Notes: generated from the letters alone by a model not told the origin. DNA of 64,000 bases from Phymorhynchus buccinoides (GCA_017654935.2 CM065690.1:37546317-37610316); one strand, 5' to 3'; numbered from the stretch's first letter, positions 9,950 to 22,046 are shown. Program-made: numbers and translations.

Positions 9950-12586
9950 GTAAATCTTATCTTTCTTTGTTAATTGCTCATGCATCCTCCTTTCGCATCA
10001 TCTCATATGCATCAAACTGCCAGTATGCACCTAACTATATTAGTATAAAGTAGAGAAAAATCATGAAGTAATTATACCCAATGTATCCTTCAGCTAAGGA
10101 AAATCTTTCAAAACAATTCTAGAACAAAGGCAGAAGAATGGACCAGTAAGGCAGAAAGATAGTAGATGACAGTAAGCAAAGGAAAAAAGCAGAGTCAAAC
10201 ACAGAACTTCTGGAAAATGGAGGAGCTACCTGGTATTTGTATGAAAGACGCCTGGAATCCCTAAAGGATGGTACAGGTAAGTTTGTTACTATTACTCATA
10301 TTGTTAGTTCTGCCTTACACACATGACCCACTATAGTTTTTCCAAAATGTTATGCTTTATTCCAAATGTCATGGAAACATTGACCAAAAGCATTGACGTT
10401 GACTTACAGTTATGCAACACTTCACGTACTTTTCCAAGTGAACATTTTGTGAATACATACATTAACAATTAAATAACATAATTAGCTGCACAATAAAAAT
10501 AAAAAATAAAAAAATATTACTGTAAGTTAGCCTCTCTCTCTCCTGTCATGATAACATGGCAGAAGTCAGTGTAATCAAAGCACTTTTTGCACATGATTAC
10601 CTAAATGGCAAGTTCTTATGTCAAGAAATATTGTATACATAAAAGAGAGGGGGGAGACATTTCCATAAAACAAACATACTTGCTTTGATTGCTTGAAACA
10701 ACATGCACATGAAATGTGTAGTGGTTGTTGTATTCTGTTGTTTCTAACCATGATTACTACATAGCAAGTTACCTTGTTTAAGATCGTAAAATCTTTTATA
10801 AAATACAACAATGATTAACAACAAACATGGAATCTTCACAAACAAGGAAACTTTGGCTGAGTGAGGGTAGGGCAGGGTTGAAAGGACAAGATATCTTTGT
10901 CATTCATAACTTCCTACTCAGCATGTTTTCAATCGACAAAATTATTCTTTTCTGAATTATCTCATCCTCAGAAACTTTATACTGCTGTTATAAAAAACCA
11001 GAAGCTAAAAATTTTGCCACTTCAAAAACCAGAAGCCATAACATTTCATACTCCTCAAAAATACTGTTTGCACATCAAAACCATGTTTTTTTTAATATTT
11101 TCTGGAAGATTAGCAATTCTAAACATTTAAAGCCAATGTACATTCGTTGGAGTCAACAATGATTGATGCAGCAATAGTGTTTTGGGCGCATATTTCTACA
11201 ATTATTATTAATATTATTTTATTTTTTAAGGAGATCAGAGTTATAATGTCATCCTATGTTGGCCACAGCGTGAGGAACAAAAACGCAAAGCATAGTCCTC
11301 CCATTCACATAGTGGCCCATAGGAATACAAAGGGAATGAGCACCTAGGCCTATTTTGTAATTAACATTCTTTTTGATTATGCTTTTCTCTCTCTCTCTTT
11401 CTCTCTCTCCTCTCTCTCTCTGCGTCTTGGGTCTTCTTCTTGTGTGTCTCTGTGGCTTTTCTCCTTTGCTGGCGGGTTTGGTCAATGTTTTTGTTGTCTG
11501 CTGGCTGGCTGGGCCCTGTACTCATTGCAGAGTTGGCACTTTCTTCCGTTAACTTCGCTGAGGTGGGGCATTACTGCAGTCCTACAGTCGGAGTTCCGTA
11601 TCGCTCATACAGCAATAACGTCTGTGGTCTGCCGCTATGCTGCTTTCTGTCTGTCTAGGCTTCACACTGGCTGAACGTTACACTGCAGGCTGTGGTAGGC
11701 TTGTAGAAAACCGAAGACTGTCCAAAATGATCGCTTTCAATTGTTACTTTCACACCATGCCCTATTTTGCTCATTCCTCAATTAATGGTGTCTCGTCATC
11801 TCTCCTGTTTTTCCTATATATTTCCCCCCCCCCCCCCTTTCTTTTTATTCCTTCGTATACATGCATGCATGTCAGTTCTTAAGTCTCTCTCTCTCTCTCT
11901 CCATGCCGTATGTATTCGGATATTTGGTATCAAACAATTTTATTTTCTTGTGTTTAGTCCGCCATTTTCTTCATCTTCAACTCTGTTTCGAATATTATAT
12001 CTAGGTTCTTGCAGAAACCATATTTGTATTTGGATATGGCTAACTTGGCAATTAGCAGTAAGAGGTTAACTTTCTTCCTCACCAGTGGATTCTGAACATC
12101 AGTTTTTGTTACTCCAAATAAAGCAATTTTTTTCATTTATTTCAATTTGGATATGATGTTCTGTTATGATCAGTTGCTTAACTGAGTTCCAGAATGTTTT
12201 TAGACAGCATTGATAAAAGGCATGTTCTATAAAGTCTATTTTATTTGTGGCACTTAGCCCCATTTTGTTTAATAAGATGTTAGTTGGGTAGATATTGTGG
12301 ACAAATTTAAAATGGAGGATCTTAGTCTTGTTTATCGAAGTACATTCATGTTCGTTAGTAAAGTACTCCTTTAAATCAATGTTAAATTTACGTTGACAGA
12401 ATGGAACAGCTCATAGTTCGTGGTTTTTAAGGTTGTCAAATATGTTTTTAATTTTTTTATTTGTAAGTTTACTTAGCGGTCCTTCACCTGTATTTATTTC
12501 TACTAGAATTTATTTTTGTTTATGTTTGTTCACCTAGCTGTCTTTTCCAGTCGGTGGACTCTACAAGTATTTGTTGTGTTCTACAG
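9950..12586 (+). other. Gap in THAP gene where catalytic-core exons are expected
   Basis: 2.6 kb with no exon I can support. CT-rich runs occur at 11384-11420 and 11886-11900, and a C14 tract near 11825. Two open frames at 11440-11674 and 11637-12069 show no family resemblance. The family normally has about 200 or more residues between exon 5 and the exon at 12587. Those sequences appear deleted, or too diverged to see by eye. Confidence 0.5.
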
Positions 12587-12735
12587 GCTGCTCCTTGCTG
12601 CATTGCATTTCAATGCTAATGCAGGGCGCCAACAGGCCATTACCGAGGAGGGTGAGCTCCAGTGGAGAATCTGCAGACCAAAGGCTGCAAAAGGGGCTGC
12701 AGTCCCCAAACCAGTGAAAGAGAAACAAACAAGAA
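12587..12735 (+). CDS. THAP domain-transposase fusion, C-terminal exon A
   Basis: Between GTTCTACAG and AAGAA|GTATGA. In the frame used, it encodes LAALHFNANAGRQQA followed by a lysine- and proline-rich stretch, which resembles the region after the catalytic core in this transposase-derived family. Entry needs a phase 2 partner and the exit is phase 1. Joining it directly to exon 5 (phase 0) reads into a stop within about a dozen codons, so at least one further exon must precede it if the gene is functional. Confidence 0.7.
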
Positions 12736-13444
12736 GTATGATTTATTTATAAAGATTAGTCATTTTATTACCTGTCTCACTGTTACTTTTTCCATCCCTA
12801 AACCTCATGTTCTTTTTATTTATGTAAGGTAAATATGAATATTTAAAAAACATGAATATAATTATGCCACCCTGTCAGGGTTTTTTCTGTCATTCCCCTT
12901 GTCTTTCCTCTGACTCGTCTATTTCCTCCTTTCATTTCATTCTGTCTGTTTAAACTATTTCCCAATGGAGATACTGTGGAGGGCGTGTGGGTATAGTGGG
13001 AATTTTTGGGTGAAAGGAAGGGTCAGTATGAATAGTTTCCCCACCTTCTGGCAGTTCTGTCATAGCAACTTCCTCTTGGACTCTGCCTTTTTCATTTTAT
13101 CAGCTACTATTTTTTCTGACTAATTGGCCCAATTTTCCTGACTTATTTTTAAAAAAATCTTCTGATTAATTTTCTCCTTTGAGCTCTTACAAAATCAGAA
13201 TAGGTTGGCTGCATGCAGCAGGAAAACAAGTGGAAAATGGAAACTAAACACATGTACATGCCTCACCCATTATGGCCTGGGAGTGTTAAAGAATAATGTC
13301 TTAAGTATTTCCGATTACTTTAATAAGCAATTTTTGAATATTAACTTGTCTTTCTTTTGTTCTTAAATGTGTAATCATAGGCATTATTTGCCAGTAGCGC
13401 TATTGTGCATATGAGCTATAGAAATACATCTATGTGTGTTGCAG

Positions 13445-13641
13445 ACTACATAAACGATCTGTTTAAGGCCGTGAAACATCTTCGGCAGAGTTACCCCAGC
13501 TACAAGAGGGCAAGGGACGCCCATCAGGACTACCGGCTGTCGCTACCACAGCCCTTGAGCAGGACAGCACCACCTGTTGACAAGGCAGCTCTTGTTGCAC
13601 AACACCAGGCACGAATCAACAGGATAGCTGCTGAACAGTGA
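13445..13641 (+). CDS. THAP domain-transposase fusion, last exon
   Basis: Preceded by TATGTGTGTTGCAG and entered with two bases, matching the phase 1 exit of the exon at 12587-12735. It encodes YINDLFKAVKHLR, then a basic and proline-rich tail, and ends at TGA (13639-13641). Only this frame continues the previous exon. Confidence 0.78.
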
Positions 13642-14132
13642 GCCTTCACAGTTGATTTAGGCATCGTAATGTGTGATAACAGTTGCCTTGTCAACCATTT
13701 CTTCTCAACTTGTCTGGGAATTACTGATATAATCGGACACAAGGAGCACAGCACAGTGGCATCTAGGCATCAACAAACACTTTCTGACTGAAACTATCAA
13801 GTTCACTCTTTCAGTCTATTTCGTCCTGCATTCTGAATCTGTGGAATATATAGTCATCAAAACCTGGACATTTTGAAAAGATGTTTAAAAATGTAAAAAT
13901 ATTGATCGTTGTTCATTTGTATCTAAAAACATGACATTGGACTTTACTCAGAGAATATTACACAGGTGCAAAACTCATGATTGTGTTTAGCATTGAGCTC
14001 TACACAGTTACAAATGCTGTATTAAACTTTGTTCTTTTTAAACCTTTTGCTGTGTTATTAAATGTTGTTTTTTTAACTGAAAATGCAGTTTCAATATTTA
14101 TAAAACTGATATTAATAAGACTGACAAGATGT

Positions 14133-14138
14133 AATAAA
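14133..14138 (+). terminator. Candidate polyadenylation signal of THAP gene
   Basis: AATAAA about 490 bases after the stop at 13641, in AT-rich sequence with TG-containing stretches downstream. Earlier variants are not excluded. Confidence 0.3.
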
Positions 14139-14568
14139 GATATTTCAAATTGATAGGATTATGTACAGAACGTCTACTGTATTTCACACAAAGACCAGTT
14201 TAATATGCCTGTTCAAGAATAGATAATTGATACATGTATAATGAAAACAAAGTGGTTTTCTTAAAGACTATAATACTGTGTTTGTTGAGTTTTTTTGTGC
14301 TAACGTCTCATCAGCACTGAAAGTTTACATTAATGAGGAAACATAGACCTGAAAATGTTTATACTGATGGATGATTCAGGGGCCATGCTAAAACTTTATT
14401 AATATTTTTTTTCATTTTAAAATTTATTCATGCCTGTATGAACCAAATTGATATCTAAGTTTGTCAAATCTGCCCCTCCGCACACACAAAATGGGTGGCA
14501 CTGCGCTGGCAGCATAATTGCTCTAGAAATGAGCAGCATGAGATACACAGAGATCAGAGTATGTGACA

Positions 14569-14824
14569 TTAACCCTGTCACTGCCAATGTCGCATTTATG
14601 CACCACAATGGTTTAATACCCATGTCACTAAAAGGCATCAAATCAGGGCCTGTTATCTGAAGACCCTATTTTCTTAATTTTGGGAGGTAAGGATAGGTCT
14701 AATGTTATACATTTCACAGATAAATTCCCAATACATGTACTGCAGATAATTTTTATTTCTTCCCTGTTCAGTTTAATGGTATTGTTTTGATTAAAACATG
14801 ACTGGTGGCGAAAGGGTTTTAAAT
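14569..14824. mobile_element. PiggyBac-like MITE, copy 1 (degenerate ends)
   Basis: Begins TTAACCCTGTCACTGCCA and ends GGTGGCGAAAGGGTTTTAA. The interior (GCACCACAATGGTTTAA, GGGCCTGTTAT, AGACCCTATTTTCTTAA) matches copies at 34261-34506 and 56814-57068. TTAA at the ends plus TIRs starting CCC fits the piggyBac type. This is the most diverged copy. Confidence 0.75.
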
Positions 14825-14924
14825 ACCACATGCTGAAAAAAGGGGTGGGGTTGGGGTGGGTATGTGGGAACTTTGTAGGAAGCCGAGTTTTGTGTGCTCT
14901 TGGACTAAAGTAAAAGTTCCTGAA

Positions 14925-15195
14925 GACTGGGTCTTCCTGTCTTCCTGGGGATGGGTGATGATGAGTAGACTGGGGATGAGTGATGATGAGTAGACTGGGT
15001 CCCCTGTCTTCCTGTGATGAGTAGACTGGGTCCTCCTGTCTTCTGGGGGATGAGTGATGATGAGTGATGATGAGTAGACTGGGGGATCCTGTCTTCTGGG
15101 GGATGAGTGATGATGAGTAGACTGGGTCCTCCTGTCTTCTGGGGGATGAGTGATGATGAGTAGACTGGTTCTTCATCTTCCTGGGGATGAGTAGA
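14925..15195 (+). repeat. Minisatellite, left block
   Basis: Tandem units of roughly 30-45 bp built from GATGAGTAGACTGGGTC, CTCCTGTCTTC and TGGGGGATGAGTGATGAT. The same units in the same orientation reappear at 16690-17150, on the far side of two LINE fragments. Long histidine/serine-rich frames on the minus strand are artefacts of the repeat. Confidence 0.9.
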
Positions 15196-15375
15196 CATAA
15201 TAATAGAGGTTTATAAAATTGTGCATGGTTTGCATGATTCCCCAACTACTGCACCTCTTTTCCACTTATCTAGTCATAATACTACTCAGGGACACAATTT
15301 TAAACTAACCCAAACACTAACCAACACCAGACAGTTTCATTCATTCTTTACTAATAGAATAACAAATTTAAAGAG
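15196..15375 (+). mobile_element. LINE fragment, C-terminal end of reverse transcriptase ORF
   Basis: Encodes YKIVHGLHDSPTTAP, TTQGHNFKL and RQFHSFFTNRITN in one frame. This is the pattern found near the C-terminus of many non-LTR reverse transcriptases, where it normally continues into W-N-x-L-P. The match stops near 15375, where an opposite-strand LINE begins. Confidence 0.6.
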
Positions 15376-16525
15376 AACTGAATGCTGGGACATGATGTCT
15401 GAAAAAGGAAAAGTGTAGAGAACAAATAGAACAGGTCCCAGGACTGATCCCTGTGGCACACCACAGGAAACAGAGGCTGGGGCAGAGTTGGTGTCCTGAA
15501 TGGAAACAATCTGGGTATGGTTAGAAAGATAAGAGGTGAACCACTGGAGAACTGTACCACTGATGCCGAAGACAGATTCCAAACGAGAAAGAATAGTGTT
15601 GTGGTCAATGGTATCAAACGCTGCTGAAAGGTCCAAAAGAATCAGAACTGAGTTTTCCTTCATCAAGAGAAAGAAGAAAATCATTAACAACCTTTACTAA
15701 AGCAGTTTCAGTACTGTGACCTGGTCTGTAAGCTGACTGAAAAGGATTGAATAAATCATTAGAATTGAGATGGTCGGAAAGCTGTGATAGAACAATCTGT
15801 TCTATGATCTTTGACAAACAAGATAAATTTGAGACAGGTCTGAAATAAATTATTGTGGTCTAGTGAGGGCTTTTTTAGTACAGGTTTGACAATAGCAGTT
15901 TTGTAGACATCAGGAAAGAGACGACAGTGAATCATTGATTATTTTGGTTAGTACAGGTAATACAACATCCAAACATTCATACAGCTGAGACGTGGGAATG
16001 GGGTCAAGGTCACATGTTTTGGGTGCAGACTTTTTCAAGATCTTCAACACATCTTCTTCGGTGACAGGAGAGAAGTGAGAGAGTGAACTGCCAGTGAAAG
16101 GTTTGCCTAGTGGTTGAGAATCTGTCAGCTGTTTATCAAGTTCATTTCTGATTGTTTCAACTTTCTTGCAAAATAAATCAGAAAATATGTTAGGCAGAGT
16201 GGAAGGAGGATAGATAGTGGGCAGTTGGGAAGATTTTGTGCGAGCAGACAGGCTGTTAGTAATACGATAGTTATTTGCTGGATTTGGCCTCAGAGATCTT
16301 GCTAGTGTAAAAAAGAGTCTTAGCTTTGCCAACAAGAAAAGAAACAAAGTTCTTAGCTTTAGTGTGGATTTGTTTGAGAACAGTCAGTCCACCCTTTCCC
16401 TGCTCCTCCGCTCGTCTCCACTGGTCCTCCGTACGTCTCCGCTCCCTCTTTGCTTCCAAAAGCTCGTCACCCAGAAGCCCGAACCAGGGACTGGTGGCCT
16501 TTAAAAATCGGATTGACAAAATATA
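15376..16525 (-). mobile_element. Truncated non-LTR retrotransposon
   Basis: Read on the minus strand from 16519 downwards. A basic coiled segment (16271-16519) comes first, then a pre-RT segment with VTEEDVLKILKKSAPKTCDLDPIP (residues spread over 15910-16347). Next are FNPFQSAYRPGHSTETAL (15614-15817), a motif A block DLSAAFDTIDHN, and GVPQGSVLGPVLF (15337-15690). Several frameshifts separate these blocks. The palm F/YADD motif is absent because the copy is cut near 15376. It resembles the element at 7366-9315 in the GxPxGSVLGP region. Confidence 0.85.
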
Positions 16526-16689
16526 CTTTTTCTACAAATTTGGATGTATATAAAAAACAAAGCTAAGTGTTAGTATACACTCAAGCCAAAATAAATCCAC
16601 GGGCAAATAAAATATTTAAAAAACAATTGATATTTGATACAAAAATCACCACTGATGAGGGCAAAAGGCTTATAGCCTATAGCCTTATG

Positions 16690-17150
16690 TGATGTGATGT
16701 GATGAGTGATGACGCATAGACTGGGTCTTCCTGGGGTTGAGTGATGACGAGTAGACTGGGGATGATTGATGATGAATAGACTGGGTCTTCCTGTCTTCCT
16801 GGGGATGAGTGATGATGAGTAGACTGGGTCTTCCTGGGAATGAGTGAGACTAGGTCTTCCTGGGGATGAGTGATGATGATTAGACTGGGTCTTCATCTTC
16901 CTGGGGGTGAGTGATGATGAGTAGACTGGGTCTTCCTGTGGATGAGTGATGATGAGTAGACTGGGTCTTCCTGTCTTCCTGGGGATGAGTGATGATGAGT
17001 AGACTGGGTCTTCCTGAGGAATGAGTAGACTAGGTCTTCCTGGGGATGAGTGATGATGATTAGACTGGGTCTTCCTGTGGATGAGTGATGACGAGTAGAC
17101 TGGGTCTTCCTGTCTTCCTGGGGATGAGTGATGACGAGGTAGACATGGAG
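16690..17150 (+). repeat. Minisatellite, right block
   Basis: Same GATGAGTGATGATGAGTAGACTGGGTC-type units as 14925-15195 and in the same orientation (unit strings kept short here: GATGAGTGATGA, GTAGACTGGGTCTTCCTG). About ten units vary in length from 28 to 60 bp. Confidence 0.9.
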
Positions 17151-18280
17151 TGGATCTGGACACAGTACACAGTTGATATGGCTCTGGTGATGATTTGCAT
17201 TGGTTGGTTCAGGTCGATCCGTTGTTGAGGGATGAAGATCCTCTGTTGTTAGCAAGGATTGTCACCGGTGAGCACTGAAAGTATTTCTAAGTTGTTTTTC
17301 TTCTTCTTCCATTACGAATGTCCACCTGCCGTTTATCGGCAATTATTGACATACAGAAGAAGAAGAATAAAAATTGAAGCCTACCACTAGGAATCCCTGG
17401 TTTTCAATATTTGTTTGGTGCCTATTTTGTGTGGTATGTATTAGCAATAAACATGCTTCTTGAAACCCCCCCGTGTGGATACCGGGGGTCTTTTGTATAA
17501 ATATTTCTCCCACCTTTTGGAAGTTCTGTGCTTTTAACTTCTTCTAATCTGTCACTCTATTTGAATCTGCCTTTTCCCTTTGCTTACTGTCATCTACTGT
17601 CTTTCTGCCTTACCGGTCCATTCTCCTTTCTTTTTTTCACAAAACGCTTTAAAAAACATTTTCTCCAGCCAAAGTCACACTTGCTGGGCCTATTTCTTAG
17701 GCGCATAACAGCAGCATAATGCATCTGCACTCATAATTGACAGGAAACTGTCTAAGCGATTGACAAAGAAGAAAAGAAAACAACTTTTTTTTGAAAAGCC
17801 AATTTGTTAGTATTATTTGGTCATTTTTATTTGATTACACACCATTTGAATTTGATAAAATTGTTGCTTTGCAATTTATCATACATTTTTCAAAATGTGA
17901 CAATGAATAATAATATATGGAATAAACACCATGTTTGTAATTTTAAAGTATTCAAACCATTATGCTTTTTTTGGCTATTGCCACATCAAACAGTAAATTG
18001 AAATGTAGGATATATACTGTTTACACCCCAAACAGGGGATATTGCGTTTTGTAAGATCACCATGGCTTCAATAATAAAATTATAAGTTTTTTCAATTTGA
18101 GAGCAAACGTATGTTATTTCTTGAGCTTAAAATTGAAGACTAAATTAATTTCAAAATGTCACGTAATTGACAGAGGAGACAGACATCAATGGGTGCAACA
18201 TTCAAAAAAATAGTTGTAAAACTGTTGAAAATGTGTTGGGCCACGGTTTCTTGCAATGCATAGACATCTGATTGAAAATG
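17151..18280. other. No gene recognised
   Basis: AT-rich intergenic sequence. A segment near 17295-17375 (CTTCTTCTTCC, CACCTGCCG, GGCAATTATTGACAT) resembles 42965-43020 and may be an unclassified dispersed repeat. No coding frame is supported. Confidence 0.4.
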
Positions 18281-18283
18281 GTC

Positions 18284-18345
18284 TTGGGATCTTGTAAACC
18301 AAATGTCCCATATGTGCCTTCCCAGGTCGAGAGGACGTAAAATCC
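18284..18345 (-). repeat. Partial copy of the dispersed repeat seen at 8653-9075
   Basis: Minus-strand match to the segment around TTTTACGTCCTCTCGG and CACATATGGGACATTTGG. Only this part is recognisable. Confidence 0.6.
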
Positions 18346-19577
18346 AAATTACTGTACTCTTGTAAACCATGGGTTTCATAGATATGAAGGGGATCTTTCA
18401 CAAAATGTGCTCTGTGGAGACGCGTATTGTCATTTAGGAGGTTGAAATTTGCCCAAAGCTGGCATTTTAGAATTTCAGCTTGCATCATTGTAACGATCAT
18501 ACGATGATATAGGGACACCAGGAAAAACCATTAATCCTCCAGAAAACATTCAGGAGGCTGTTCTAGATCATGATGAAGCATTGCCTTGAATGTCTTTTTA
18601 GCAAACTGGCCCATCAATCTGTTAACTGTGTAAAGGTGTTTCGTTATTTCGACTAACACACCCACTGATGTTTATTCAAATTATTGCCTCTGGTAATAAC
18701 GTGACACTTTAAAATTGATTTCTTTCTTTGATTTTACAGCCAAAAAAGGAATTTTTATTATTTTCACATGAAATTAAGTTCATGGTCTGTTTATTAAACC
18801 CATGGTGACATTGCAAAGTCAATATGCCCTAATTTTGGTGATAAGTGTGTATGTTTAATTTTTCGCATTATCGTTATTCATTGTTAAAAAAGATACATAA
18901 CATTAATAAGTTACCATATTTGTGATAGGGTTAAAGATTTTGGCCAAACTGTAGATTTGATCAACTACCCCCCCCCCCCCCCCATTTACCACCCCAACCC
19001 ACACAAAGTTGACGGGTCTCAATCTTGAAGTTTGGTTCTTTTATTTTCATGACAATTACCCTAAGCTGATTAAAACCTATCCTTTTCCTGGGAACAGCAG
19101 AATGTTGCTTCACAGTGGAAAGTTTCCATGTAAACATTTCATGTGGGAAATTTAAATTGAAACTTTTTCACAATTTTATTTTGATCACTCAAACTTGTAT
19201 GCATCGCATGAAAACCCAAGTTATGTAATAGTATTACCAGAAAGCCTAAATGTTATACAAAGTGATTACTTCCCAGCCTACCAACCTTGCAAAGAATGAA
19301 CTTATGAAGCCAACTTTCTCACTTCCCACGTGGAAGGTGAAAAGGTGGGAGGTGTTAAATTTGAATACGAATGTTTAAAGAGGGTAAACGGATAAGCGCA
19401 TGCTTCTTTACACCATGCCCTAGAGGGGAAAAAGCAAAAGTAAGTATAAATTTTAAAAAATAAAATAAAATATAAAAAGCATTAAGAATAGAAAATAACA
19501 CCAGGCATGTTCACAGTAAATTGAATAACATGAAACAAAATTCAAGTTCAAATGAACAGCTCATTCACGTACTCGCG

Positions 19578-19580
<3 letters not shown>
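18346..19580. other. No gene recognised; AT-rich with a C17 tract
   Basis: Intergenic sequence with a poly-C run near 18968. No domain-bearing frame, RNA gene or terminal inverted repeat was found. Confidence 0.5.

Positions 19581-19581
<1 letters not shown>

Positions 19582-19648
<67 letters not shown>
19582..19648. repeat. (AC)n microsatellite
   Basis: About 33 AC units preceded by a few CGCACG repeats. Threonine/histidine frames across it are artefacts. Confidence 0.95.
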
Positions 19649-19649
<1 letters not shown>

Positions 19650-20059
19650 ACAGTATACCCCACAACCATGCAAAACATGCATTCATACTCTCTTGTGGTG
19701 TGTGCGAACACACAGGTGCAAATATGCTCATGCAATACAGAACACTAATAAGCCTACGTTATAGAGAACAGTATATTTATTTTAAAAAACAGCTAATATT
19801 TCAAGGAATTTATTAACTTCTCTCTTCTAGCGCCATGTATATTTTTAATATTTTGGTTGTCCCTTGCATCTCAACTGACAAGAAGGGGTAACTATTTTTT
19901 TCGAGTGTGCATGCGTTGATTCAGTGGAAGAAACGGTGACATAAGCTCTAAAAGCAGACAAACACATGGCAGGGTACTTGGCAGTGAATGTCTTTGCATT
20001 TGGTGGGAGTGCAGAGTGTGATGTACTGGGCGAATGTATTCGCCCCTGGTGCTATCTAC

Positions 20060-20281
20060 GAGGTGTTTTTGATATGTTATTTTAAAGGATGAGACACTTA
20101 TTAGGTTTTTACTGCTATTTTCCAATTCATTCCATAGTTTGCTACCGGAGTATGTAAGGGATGTCATAAACAGGTTTGTTCTTGGGCGAGGAATATAAAT
20201 GATACTTTTGTTACGAATGTTAGTAATAGGAAATCGTTTGCATAGATATGCCGGTGTCAGTTTATACATAATTTTGTACAT
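20060..20281 (-). mobile_element. LINE fragment, reverse transcriptase C-terminus
   Basis: Minus-strand frame with YKIMYKLTPAYLC, YIPRPRTNLFMTSLTYSG, KLWNELENS and SVSSFK. This is the usual C-terminal block of non-LTR reverse transcriptases. No other part of the element is visible here. Confidence 0.65.
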
Positions 20282-21358
20282 GAAAATAACTTTGTTGAGG
20301 TAAAACTTAGTCTGAGGGATGAATGCCTTAGAAGTTCCTTATAATGACTATTTTGAAGTGAAGAAGGTTTAAGAAGAAAGTATGGCAACTGAGACAGTGA
20401 ATGAGTTCACAATGATCACCACCTGTAATGTAGGTGAAATGGTGGGAGTAAACAAATCAGCTTTAGTCAGCTGCAGACTACAAACTCTTCGTATATTCGT
20501 GCTTTTACTTACCAATTATCAAACCGCATACTTGAAGCCAGCATGTCTCTCCGAGGGATACTTGGCCCTGATTGCAGTAACAAGACATGCTGGCAGAGGG
20601 ATCCTGTTGCCCTTGCCCAGTGTCGACCGCCAGATCCAACGCACAAAGTTGCAGTAGGCAACATGCCTGTAGGTTCTGAAATTGAATACCATGTAACCAG
20701 TACATTATGATTTAAAAAAACCATTATGCTGTCCGGATACTGGGAAATGAAGATCAGTGGTTTAAATTATTAATTACTAACCATTATTACAGCAAAACTC
20801 AGTTATTAAAGGGGAGTTGATATTGAAGGGAGGTAGTTGTTTGTTTGCTTATATCCGAAACTCAGATATGTTTCTGATATAAGAAGACATTTTGAAGTTT
20901 TCTTTCTTATAACCGAGTTGAATGGGAAAAAAGTGGTAAAAATAAAAGAGAAAAAAGGAAATTAAAGACAAACAGAAACATAAAACGAAGAGAAAATGCT
21001 TGTACATGTACCTATTTTGGTGCATTTAAAAAAGGAAAAGGAAAGGAAGAAAATATAAAAAAAAGAACAGAACAGAAAATTACAAACAAAAATGAAGGCA
21101 GAAGTGGTCGTGAGTTGCATGATGAGCAAGCAAGATAGCGGAGAGCAGATGAATGATTGGGTGTGGTGTGAGAGTAACATATTTGTTTAAATGTAAATTT
21201 CTGTTTCATGTTTTTAATTAATATTTTAATTTCAATGTGTTTATGGCCAGGTCGGCACATTATTTTATAACATCCACAAACTTCTTGTAAAATTGTTCCC
21301 ATTTTGGAACAGGTGGGGAAGGAGTGTGGATGGGAAAACAAATGAAGTAAAATTATTT

Positions 21359-21449
21359 TTACTTGTGTGGTCTCCTATGCTCATAATCGTCTTTCCATTT
21401 ACTCCTGGCCAGTCTCTTCAAGAGGACAATCGTTGATTCAATGCTGTGT
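21359..21449 (-). CDS. P2X7-like domain protein, exon 3 (C-terminal)
   Basis: Entered after TTTGTTCTTCAG with one base, completing the codon left open by exon 2, and ends at TAA (21361-21359). It encodes 29 residues, basic and helical in character (TIVLLKRLARSKWKDD). Phase agreement supports it. Family members often continue with a longer conserved C-terminal segment that I do not see, so a truncated or alternative end is possible. Confidence 0.5.
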
Positions 21450-21890
21450 CTGAAGAACAAAGAAGAAAATACCAGTATTTTCATTAAAGAATAGTATTCT
21501 GTATGACAATAACTTCAGGTGAGAAAATGCAAAATATGTTTAGTGTCTGAAGTAACATGATTTCAATAACTTATGGAATAAAAATTACTGGTAGGGTTTT
21601 ACACTTTCCAAGTAAGGGACTTGGAGCAATGAAGAAGAAGTGTAAATTTGTGAGAACATCAGCAGCAAGTAACACACTTTCATAAAAATTAAATTACCTT
21701 CACCAAAGTAACACTCACACACAATGTATAAGATAATTTTGCAAAGGCATGTCAATAAATTATAAACAGTTATCCAAACATATCTTTTTTGTAAAGGCAT
21801 TTTCAATTTATAATTTGTGCTGGCTTCCAATTATAATTTTGTATTTCAAGTAAATTGAGTTCCTTAATTTTTAAAAAAATTAAAAAATAC

Positions 21891-22046
21891 CTTGATAGGC
21901 AGTTGCTGAAAACTCCTTCATGGCTGGTGATGCAAAGTTGGCCATCCTCCATTTTGCTGACAACTTTTGCATAATCATGACAGCAAGTCCTTTCGGCTGG
22001 TTTCTGGTCCGGCCACACAGTGCAATTTCCACATTTGCACCATGAT
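21891..22046 (-). CDS. P2X7-like domain protein, exon 2 (cysteine-rich domain)
   Basis: 156 bases between GCCTCTCCAG and TCAAG|GTATTT, phase 2 in and out. It carries WCKCGNC (residues 51-57), TCCHD (69-73), a KMEDGQLC stretch to C87, H91 and NCL (97-99). The CxCxxC...CC...C...C pattern matches the zinc-binding cysteine-rich domain of the P2X7 receptor cytosolic tail. In invertebrates this domain is widely found in soluble proteins and transposon-linked genes. No P2X transmembrane or ATP-binding part is present, so this is not an ion channel. It may be a zinc-binding protein-interaction domain; the function is unknown. Confidence 0.8.

Noticed and set aside
11440..12069. Overlapping plus-strand open frames within the THAP gene gap
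   Set aside because: Low-complexity, hydrophobic, no splice phase fit with exon 5 and no likeness to the missing transposase core.
14280..14330. Hammerhead ribozyme suggested by CTGATGAG on the minus strand
   Set aside because: No GAAA after a closing stem II at the required place.
14643..17255. His/Ser-rich minus-strand frames of 97-200 residues
   Set aside because: They translate the minisatellite units; the repeating peptide follows the DNA repeat and not a protein family.
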